From Nematostella vectensis (taxonomy: Eukaryota > Cnidaria > Anthozoa > Actiniaria > Edwardsiidae): DNA of 64,000 nt. The stretch's first letter is position 1, and the number at the start of each line of letters is the position of its first letter. The notes beneath the pieces are model-generated. The model searched no databases, was not told the origin of the DNA, and was given only the letters and a program-made list of their open reading frames with translations. The translations under genes and the position numbers were made by a program. The stretch covers positions 13,639,451-13,703,450 of the forward strand of contig NC_064041.1 in the NCBI RefSeq assembly GCF_932526225.1. The letters run 5' to 3'. Below are positions 55,730-64,000 of the stretch, one piece after another.

Positions 55730-58056
55730 ATGAATTTGAATGAATTTGGAGACGCAAGTCAAGAGGACGTCCATGAAGGTATTTTACAGTGACCTCCCTA
55801 ATGTTACACTTAATTTTCTTGACTTCAACTTCTAGCCTAAATGAACTTCTAGGTAACTTGAATAATTTGTTTATTGTCAAATATTTTGTTTAGTTCTACT
55901 AACCTGCTTTTTGTCTAAAGAATTATTGTACAGAGTAAAAATCTTTTGCAGAAAACTTCATCTCATACTCCAGCAAAGTTATGCACTAGTCATTTAAACC
56001 CCCACCCCCATGGTCCCGGGGAAGTGTGGGGTTAACGTGGGGGTTTAGAGCACTTTTGAACGAGAATCTATCCCAAGGGGGTGAGGGAATTGACAGTTTT
56101 TGACTCTAAGACTTATCCCCGACGTGGGGGTTTTGGACAAGTGAATAGTGTCACAAATATCATGTTAGTTTTTGGCTTGAGACTCTTTTTCTTCTGTAGC
56201 AAGCAATTCCATGTATCAGCGTGTGGCATGCTGCACGGCAACATTTGCAAAAACAAATATTAAAAAAAATAATGCCAGATGAAGATGATTTATTTTTCCA
56301 TCCTTTTTTGTAACTGTTATCTTCACAGTAATTGGTACAAATGTACTCGATGAAGTGTACTGGCTTTGAAAGATAAAAAAAGCTTATTTCAGATGACTTG
56401 TTGTCGGGCAGTTGCCTATAGTTTGCATCCCAAGGGGTAGGGGCGTTTAACTGCTGTTTTGTCCCGAGAGGGTGGGGGCTTTTCTTGGTTTTGTACAGGG
56501 TCAAAGTCTAACCCCCCACCCTTCCCCGGGACAGTGGGGGTGGGGTTTCAGTTGACTAGTGCATTATCTATTATAGACAAGATAAATAGTATTCTATCAT
56601 TTGTAACTGATTCGTTCAATGTTTTCTTATTCAGTTAGGCAAGTTATTCTTGGAAATCAGCTGTTACTAGAAATGGTCTGCCGCCCACTAGACCGACCTC
56701 ACCGTATCATATGCTATTGGCCCCATTTGGCTAATCATCTCATGGCACCACGTCTGCTGCAAGACCAACTACATGCCAGTTCTTCACACAGCCCGACAGA
56801 AAGACTGTGTCAACATCTGGCTGGCACAGAAATAAAATTAAGTGAGATCTGCACTGCACTTGAAAAAATAGGCCGTAATGATGTCAAACAGGTGATTGAG
56901 CATCATATAAAAGGTAAGTGTAATGAGCAAAAGTTGTAAAGCATGAGAATAATTTTCAACAGAAAACACACATACCCAGAACACACTCTTGTTAGCCATC
57001 TATTTGTTAACACGTAACACCTGTCGAGTTTAGTTATTTGACTAACATCCTTTTTTTTCTTAGATCGAGATTGCTACCTTGATGATGATTCTATCGAAAA
57101 AGTCTCATTTGAGGGAACATCCCTTTTTAAATTTATGGCTTCCAAACTAGATGCGAAGTATTGGGAAAACCTGGGGCGTGAACTAGGAGTCAAAAGTCAG
57201 AAATTGAAGCTGTTTGGTCAAAAGAATAATCCAAGTGCAGGATTGTTTGAGGTTCTTTTTGTGGAACAGCCTGAATTGAAGCTGGAGGATTTTTTTAAAC
57301 TGACGTGTCTAAAAGATCGTCAGGACATTCCACGATTATTTAAAAAATATAAATTGGGTAAGTAAAAACAAATATGTTACAATGAGCTACAATAGACCCA
57401 ATCGGCTAACAGTGTTTACATCTTGTTGCCACCCAGTTCAGATCATGTGATGATTCCTTCTGGTGTTTACGTTTGTACAACTCTTTCTAACTTGATTGAG
57501 TGGTAGAGTGTTTGTGAAAACGAGCAAAAGTTTCCACACAAAGGAATCATCACATTATTTGAATTGGGTGGCAATAAAATGTGCATGGTTAGACGATTGG
57601 GGTCGATGAAGTTTAAGCGTGAGACATTTTAACCCTTTACATGTTTTCTACCATAACAGATCTCAGAATTTAGCCTAACCAACTCTGTTTCTCCTTCTCT
57701 TACCCCTTGGTCTTTTTACAGGAGATGCTCTGAAATATGCCATAAATCATATGGCTGAACGAGATGAAGAATCGCTGGAAAAACTATATGCCGGCCTCAA
57801 CCTACAAAATCCTGTAACAAAGAATTGGGAAGATGTTGCGGTCGAGCTCGGGATAAGTGTGGAAGAGTATAGAGCTCTCGATCCCCAATCACCTAAAAGT
57901 CCAACACAGCAGTTACTGGAGTGGAAATGCAACAAAGATCCAAACTTTTCCGTAAAGGAACTTTGCGAGATGTTGGAAAAGATGAAAAGAAATGATCTCA
58001 GACAAGAAATCGCAAAACATCTGAAACAACACCATCTCTACCTGGGTTTGACATAG
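55730..58056 (+). CDS. Protein with three death domains and no other known domain (4 exons)
   Basis: Exons 55730-55778, 56635-56913, 57064-57357 and 57722-58056 join in phase 1 at each junction to give 318 residues. After a 16-residue lead there are three death domains, one per exon: residues of about 25-108 (CYWPHLANHLMA, IGRNDVKQVI), 120-205 (YWENLGRELGV, LKDRQDIPRLF) and 222-312 (TKNWEDVAVELGI, MKRNDLRQEI). The shared W..LA..L, SP and RND marks and the exon layout tie it to the divergent 48204-53577 gene. The middle domain departs most from the pattern (DRQD for RND). No enzymatic, membrane or receptor part is seen. The short first exon carries an acidic leader (MNLNEFGDASQEDVHE). A role as an adaptor in death-fold assemblies is inferred. 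Confidence 0.85.
55982..56563. mobile_element. PIF/Harbinger-like MITE, copy 2
   Basis: Ends TGCACTAGTCA and TGACTAGTGCA, with TTA on both sides. Same family and orientation as copy 1, with about 100 extra bases in the middle. It lies in intron 1 of the three-death-domain gene, ending 71 bp before exon 2. Confidence 0.82.
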
Positions 58057-58389
58057 ACAGGGGCGTAGCCAGGGGTTGGCACAGAGCCCCCCCCCCCCTT
58101 CTAGCAGCCAAAAATACAGTAAATGTATGAGACATTTTCTACAATACAGGAGAAAATGCCTTAAAGGGCCTATTGGGCCCCCTCCTGTTGAAAATCCTGG
58201 CTGATAGCAGAGTACCATTAAAATTATATTCTTATCATCACTTTAGCCTACTATTAACCAATGCATGTACTGGGTTTCTGGGCCACTGGTTATCCATAAC
58301 TCTAATACATAGTTTGTCTCTACGAGATTTCCATTTCTTTAGGTTAGCGACTTACAGGGCGGCCTCATAGCCCATGAATGAGTACAGAA

Positions 58390-58402
58390 AATAAAAAATA
58401 AA
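58390..58402 (+). terminator. Polyadenylation signals of the three-death-domain gene
   Basis: Two overlapping AATAAA signals about 335 bp past the stop at 58056. Confidence 0.5.
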
Positions 58403-58754
58403 TTTAAAAAAAATTACACAAAAAATGTATTTTTTATATGCACTAACATTCACATGGCTTCAGATACCAGGCTTCTTGTGTGCAACCTTGTATACAATAG
58501 GCTTTATTATGTAAAGGCTACTTTTGTAAGGGCTTTTTTTTATAGATTTCTTACCTTAGCTGAAATTTTTGTAGTAATATTAAGTGCCATCTTTGCAAGG
58601 ACGAATTTTCTTTTATAGGTTCTTTTATGTTTTATAGTTCTTAGGATATTTATAGAGATATAGATGATTAGGTCTGTCTTCTTTACGCAATGTAAAAAAT
58701 GGTTAGATTGTTTTTACATAAAAATCATGAATCATACAATAAAACAATACTGTC

Positions 58755-58760
58755 TTTATT
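58755..58760 (-). terminator. Polyadenylation signal of the synthetase-like gene
   Basis: AATAAA on the minus strand, 34 bp past the stop at 58794-58796. The convergent gene's signals are about 350 bp away. Confidence 0.6.
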
Positions 58761-58793
58761 TTCTTGTTCAAGTTTCTGAACTTGCCGTCAGGC

Positions 58794-61700
58794 TTATTGT
58801 GAAAAAACACGTCTCTGAATTGCCCAGCGGTCAACTTTAAGCGATGGCGCATAAGGCATTTTCTCCAGATACACAAAGCGTTCAGGCTTCCAAAAGCTGA
58901 CACCAAACTCCTCATCCCACCACTCCGATAACCCTCCCAGCCTCGATTTCATGCCGGTGACGCATGCGCAGATTGTGTCATTACTATTGTCTCCGCCGAC
59001 AACAACTGCACGAGTGACGCCATCATGTCTTTCTAACATTTCCTCAATCTCTCGAGGGTAAAGCAACACCAGAACTTTATCAATGTCTCTTTTATCTGCA
59101 TTGGCCGCACGGGTCAATGGTTTCACTATGCTGAAGTGTAGTATTGTCGGTGTTGGCTGATGCAAAATGGACGCCTCTACCTCCTTGTAGACCACGTCAG
59201 TCAGCCGTCCCAGCAATTTGAGTTTTCCATACTCAGGAAAGTACCCAGAATCCCCTGTTCGTACCCAGCCCTCCGCGGTTATAGCCCGACTGCTCATATC
59301 AGTGTCGTCAATGTAACCTAGAAATGTCTTTACACCGCGCACAAGGATCTCTCCAGGTGTCCCCATGGCAACAATGTTGCCTACGTCATCCACGACCTTG
59401 ACCTCGACATCCGGGACAATACTCATCACGCCATACTGCTCTTCTCTCGTCTGATTGGTTACAATCTGGATTGACGTCATGAAAGTCTCCGTGGATGCGT
59501 AAAGATAAATAGCGCGTGTTTTCGGGTAAAGTTTTAGCAGGGATACGATCAGCTTGCGTGGTACAAATTGACCGCCGAAACCGAATGTAGTAATTCGGGG
59601 TAAAGGAAACTTCGCCACCAGGGAAGGTCTATTAACTAGATCTTCAACAAGGTTTAACGGCAAGGAGCAAGTCGCGCATCCTTCAGCTGCGATGACTGAT
59701 AACACCCATTCCAACCGGCCACACCCAAGGGTGTGAGGAACACTAACCACGCGGTACCCCCTTATCAAGGCCAACGCGAAGATAGGAAGGAAGCTAGACA
59801 CCGACATGGGCTTGTAGTTGAACAGTGCTAAGTTTCGTGGGCCTTGGGGACCCTGTGTATCCAGATTATGACCGTTAATTAACGCGTAAGAAGAGATCAC
59901 TGAGGCTTTACACGGTCCCGATGTACCGGAAGTCAAAACCACGAACATGGGGTCCTTGGCATCGTGATAGACATCGCTTGTCGTGAGTGATTTGCCCGTC
60001 TCAATAAGCCAATCATAGCTGTGTATGGCACAGCCGTGTACAGAAGGTTGGGTGCCTCTATAGACGATGGCGTGTAGGTGCGGGGCGAGCATGCGCAGAC
60101 CGTTCAAGAGCTTCATGTTTGTACCAATATCACAAAGAACACCTTTTATCCCCCATCTGAAAAACAAGCCCGTTAAATGTTTATAAACTCTGACCGGAAA
60201 ATTATTGGCCTCAGATGCGGCGGGATTTTATCGGCCTTTTATTGGCATAATATATGTCATACATTCTTTTGTAATCCACACACCTCTTCATCGTGCTGCA
60301 TTTATACTAATAAGTCCTTTCCTTCCTCTCTCTTGTTCATCCCCCTCCTCCCTCACATCTTCCCTCCATCTCCCTTCACCTTCCTGCTCTCTGTTCTCCC
60401 CCTCTTTCCTCCTTGCTCATCCTCTTGTCCTTCTCGTCTTCCCTCCATCTCCCTTTCACCTTCCTGCTCTCTGTTCTCCCCCTCTTTCCTCCTTGCTCAT
60501 CCTCCTTGTCCTTTTCATCTTCCCTCCATCTCCCTTCACCTTCCTGCTCTCTGTTCTCCCCCTCTTTCCTCCTTGCTCATCCTCTTGTCCTTCTCGTCTT
60601 CCCTCCATCTCCCTTCCACCTTCCTGCTCTCTGTTCTTCCCCTCTTTCCTCCTTGCTCATCCTCCTTGTCCTTCTTATCTTCCCTCCATCTCCCTTTCAC
60701 CTTCCTGCTCTCTGTTCTCCCCCTCTTTCCTCCTTGCTCATCCTCTTGTCCTTCTCATCTTCCCTCCATCTCCCTTCACCTTCCTGCTCTCTGTTCTCCC
60801 CCTCTTTCCTCCTTGCTCATCCTCCTTGTCCTTCTCGTCTTCCCTCCATCTCCCTTTCACCTTCCTGCTCTCTGTTCTCCCCCTCTTTCCTCCTTGCTCA
60901 TCCTCTTGTCCTTCTCATCTTCCCTCCATCTCCCTTCCACCCTCCTGCTCTCTGTTCTTCCCCTCTTTCCTCCTTGCTCATCCTCCTTGTCCTTCTTATC
61001 TTCCCTCCATCTCCCTTTCACCTTCCTGCTCTCTGTTCTCCCCCTCTTTCCTCCTTGCTCATCCTCCTTGTCCTTCTCATCTTCCCTCCATCTCCCTTCA
61101 CCTTCCTGCTCTACGTTCTCCCCCTCTTTTCTCCTTGCTCATACTCCTTGTACTTCTCATCTTTCCTCCATCTCCTTTTCACCTTCCTGCTATCTGTTCT
61201 CCCCCTCTTTCCTCCTTGCTCATCCTCCTTGTACTTCTCATCTTCCCTCCATCTCCCTTCCACCCTCCTGCTCTCTGTTCTCCCCCTCTTTCCTCCTTGC
61301 TCATCCTCTTGTCCTTCTTATCTTCCCTCCATCTCCCTTCCACCTTCCTGCTCTCTGTTCTCCCCCTCTTTCCTCCTTGCTCATCCTCCTTGTCCTTCTC
61401 ATCTTTCCTACATCTCCTTTTCAGCCTCCTACTCTCTGTTCTCCACCTTTTTCCTCCTTGCTCATCCTCCTTGTCCTTCTCATCTTTCCTCCATATCCCT
61501 TTCATCCTCCTGCTCTCTGTTCTCCCCCTCTTTCCTCCTTGCTCATCCTCTTGTCCTTCTCGTCTTCCCTCCATCTCCCTTCCACCCTCCTGCTCTCTGT
61601 TCTCCCCTCTCTTTCCTCCTTGCTCATCCTCCTTGTCCTTCTCATCTTCCCTCCATCTCCCTTCAACTTCCTGCTCTCTGTTCTCCCCCTCTTTCCTCCT

Positions 61701-63009
61701 TGCTCACCCTCCTTGTCCTTTTCATCTTCCCTCCATCTCCCTTCACCTCCCTGCAGGCGAGTACACAGGGGGGTGCGCGCGTATCCCCCTTTGGAAGCGA
61801 AAAAGTGGGTCATTTCTTTTTAAGGAATCTTCAAATACTTTGCTTTCATGTGATACATATGGCTATGCACGCCCCCCTTTTCTCCTCCTCTTTTCTCCTT
61901 GCTCATCCTCCTCGTCCTACTCATCTTCTCTCCATCTCCCTTCTCCTCCATCCTTTCTCCTCATTCTCTCCATGTTCTTTACCTCCCTCCTTATCTTTCT
62001 CCTTTCAATACTGTCCAGCACTTTCCCACATTGGCCATTTGTCTTTTGGAATGGCCATTTGTCAAGCACTAGTGACAAATGGCAAATTCTATGAATCAAT
62101 ACATAACAGATATTCAGCACTGCAAGTATCGAGGCCAAGAAGAGACATGGCTATAGTAAACGGTGTGAGTGGCGCAAATTGTGGAACGTTAGGGGGAGGG
62201 TGGTACCATGACCCAGCAGAGATAGGGTTCCATAAATCAATACATAACAGATACTCTGCAATGCTAGTATTCCTTCCTTCTCCTCCTTCTCATCTTTCCT
62301 CTATCTCCCTCCACTTCTTTCTCCCCTTTGATTCTGACTTTCTTTTCCCTCGTTATATCTGCCTTCCTTCTTCTTTCTTTTCCTCGCCTCCTCCATTTCC
62401 TTTCTTTCCTCCGTCCAGCCTCCCAATTTTCCCATCATCACATCTCAAACCAGCCTCGACACCAGTTACTCACTTCCGTAGCAACTCCGCCGTAAATCGG
62501 TCCAGCTCCCTACGTCCAGACGTCGACATAAGCACGGCGCATGCGCCGATTCGGCTAACCGCCATCATAGCCACGCAGTACTGCAGACCATTTGGCGCGA
62601 TAATCAACAAACGGTCAGCGGTACTGAAGCCCAGGTTTCGGAGACCAGCAGCAAGGTCACGTGACTGAGTTCTGTAAGTAGCATAGCTCAAGTTGTGACG
62701 ATGTTTGTTCTCGTCGTAGTGAACCAGGGCGTCGTCTGTCGGATGATTGGCAGCTTGCCAATCAAGTAAGTCGTGTAAAAGCCGGTTGTCTAGGAGTTGG
62801 GATCTCGGCTTATGGTAATAGCTTTGTCCAGCTGACATTGCGTCTGAAGTATTATTTGAAGAGAAGCAAGCACGTATTATGGTTCTTGATATAGCATCAT
62901 CTCTCAAAAAAGTATGCAAGAAAGGAGTGACAAAGAAATAATATCTAGCGCAGCTCCATAGGAACCTATAGGAATATAATATAAACAGGGTCTCATAAGT
63001 TAGGGGCAA
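58794..63009 (-). CDS. AMP-binding (acyl-CoA synthetase-like) protein with altered signature motifs
   Basis: Exon 1 is 62474-63009 and exon 2 is 58794-60156, joined in phase 2 (AA|A). Starting at 63009 gives 632 residues. Starting at the in-frame ATG at 62838 (MSAGQSYY) gives 575, nearer the family norm; the extra 57 residues could be a targeting peptide. ANL-superfamily motifs are in order: LTSGTSGPCK (phosphate loop, usually SGTTGxPKG), YASTE (usually YGxTE), EGWVRTGDSGYF and GRLTD. The C-terminal lysine motif appears as PSLKVDR (usually PxGKxxR). Between GRLTDVVYK and PREIEEML, about 40 residues (ILHQ through DIDK) are inserted where the hinge region is normally continuous. The enzyme may use an unusual acyl substrate or be weakened; that is an inference. 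Closest feel is ACSF2 or luciferase-like enzymes. Confidence 0.82.
60330..61755. repeat. 80-bp polypyrimidine minisatellite (about 18 copies)
   Basis: Units contain TTCCCTCCATCTCCCTT, then CACCTTCCTGCTCTCTGTTC and TCCTCCTTGCTCATCC. The plus strand is over 90 percent C or T, so it is a long homopurine/homopyrimidine tract in the single intron of the synthetase-like gene. Length changes of one base between units shift the frame and keep all three plus frames open for hundreds of codons without coding meaning. Confidence 0.95.
62088..62275. repeat. Direct repeat pair in the synthetase-like gene intron
   Basis: Two segments share TCAATACATAACAGATA and GCAAGTAT/GCTAGTAT, about 140 bp apart. Confidence 0.55.
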
Positions 63010-63137
63010 TCAACTTCACCACATTCTTGTATCGGCGTTTCCCAGGATCAGGCAATTTTTAGACGCGATGATGAGCCAATCAGTTGACAAAGCGGAAAAC
63101 TGAACTGTCTCAGCTCTTCAGCTCAAGGGATCCAAAA

Positions 63138-63191
63138 TGGCGGCGGGGAAAGCGCTTGCTTTCCTAAGTCTCCTAACTACATTGTCTTAAT
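63138..63191 (+). other. Possible short 5' coding start, divergent from the synthetase-like gene
   Basis: An ATG in a good animal context (CCAAAATGGCGGCG) opens 17 codons (MAAGKALAFLSLLTTLS) that read like the start of a signal peptide, then a TAA. No convincing donor lies before the stop, so a real first exon is unproven. Confidence 0.2.
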
Positions 63192-64000
63192 CATTTAAGT
63201 CCTACTAATGGTAGCCGACCTGGTATTCAAAGGTTTAAGAGAAACTGAAATGTAAATGACTTAAATTTTGAGGGGTTCTACTCGACTGCTATTTCGCGAC
63301 GTATAAAGTGCTACGCAATTGTGTAAATTGGATTGATGCTTAAGGGACAGAGTTTGTTTTCTTCATGACACTGTCCTTCAATTGAAATATGATGATTATA
63401 CTATTGAAATATTGAAATAGGGTCATATGATATGTAACTTACCGGATAGCTACAACCAAAGGAGTAGATCTTTTACCGTCAAACTAGCATTCGGTGCTCT
63501 AAGCATCTGCCGAAGCAATTAGAGTTGCCAACAAATGTATTTAAGAAGCCTACTGATGATATCTATGGTTCCTTTTTATGACATTTCAATTAAAATGTAA
63601 TCATCGTTCGACGCTCACATAATACCGCTCGCACGTGCTCGTATTCTATTACCTTTACCATAAAAATAGCCGGGTATGATAATCTAATTTGATCTAGTTA
63701 CGCTTCTGTGCAGACTGATCCATTTTTTGCTGTACATTGTCTCTTACTGATGCTACTTCGGTAATATTTTACTGTTCTGTCTTCGATCCTATAGTTCAAA
63801 CGTGTCATAGAAGTTGCGCGATGACTTCTAAAGGTGACATTTGCGTAGCTGTCAATTCACCCGCATTAGGCGGGTGTCAAAAGATTTTGGACCTCACCAC
63901 AACAAGCCTCATTGTTGCGAAAATTTTCGTTCATTCTTGGAATTCCCGCATTGGGTTTTTTCCACATTTACTGAATTTCACCCAATTTCACAAGATTTCT
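63192..64000. other. Unassigned right end of the window
   Basis: AT-rich sequence with no supported gene or repeat. It could be intron or intergenic DNA of a gene continuing beyond the window. Confidence 0.4.

Noticed and set aside
60177..62668. Three overlapping open frames of 548, 629 and 751 codons on the plus strand
   Set aside because: All come from the 80-bp C/T array. Frames are open only because pyrimidine-rich codons cannot form stops, and the repeat shifts through all three frames.

Overview
The window is a piece of a nuclear genome from an invertebrate animal. It has split genes with consensus GT-AG introns, AT-rich intergenic DNA, many satellites, MITE-like elements and degenerate retroelements, and genes of animal type (TMEM237, TOP3B, MEI1, ASTE1, death-domain proteins). 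No single feature fixes the species. The mix of animal cilium and meiosis genes, multi-death-domain genes and a hammerhead-bearing repeat suggests a cnidarian, probably an anthozoan. That is an inference, not a proof.

Layout, left to right. 0.4-11.6 kb (minus): a TMEM237 orthologue in 12 exons, which I could join in frame from ATG to stop (498 codons). 12.2-14.8 kb (plus): an intronless TOP3B, divergent from TMEM237 across about 660 bp. 16.3-21.0 kb (minus): a two-exon gene of 1289 codons, best explained as MEI1. 21.6-25.3 kb (plus): a three-exon gene for an unrecognised protein with five copies of a short basic/helical repeat, divergent from MEI1 across about 605 bp. 26.8-36.7 kb (minus): an ASTE1 (asteroid) XPG-type nuclease gene. 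Its 7.9-kb first intron holds satellites, a LINE fragment and a TIR element containing a decayed Ty3/Gypsy copy and a small TIR element.

36.8-48.2 kb is accessory DNA. It has a 3.7-kb element with TIRs of nearly 600 bp and a perfect 7-bp target duplication, a hammerhead ribozyme, a large foldback structure, a solo TIR, a MITE and a 53-bp satellite. 48.2-58.1 kb is the most striking locus: two head-to-head genes whose recognisable domains are only death domains (four in the minus gene, three in the plus gene), each on its own phase-1 exon. 58.8-63.0 kb (minus) is an AMP-binding (acyl-CoA synthetase-like) gene with altered signature motifs. Its single intron carries an 80-bp polypyrimidine array.

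Several genes are arranged in divergent pairs (TMEM237/TOP3B, MEI1/repeat protein, the two death-domain genes), and the plus death-domain gene converges with the synthetase gene. Gene models were built by hand from splice consensus and reading phase. No transcript or database evidence was available.
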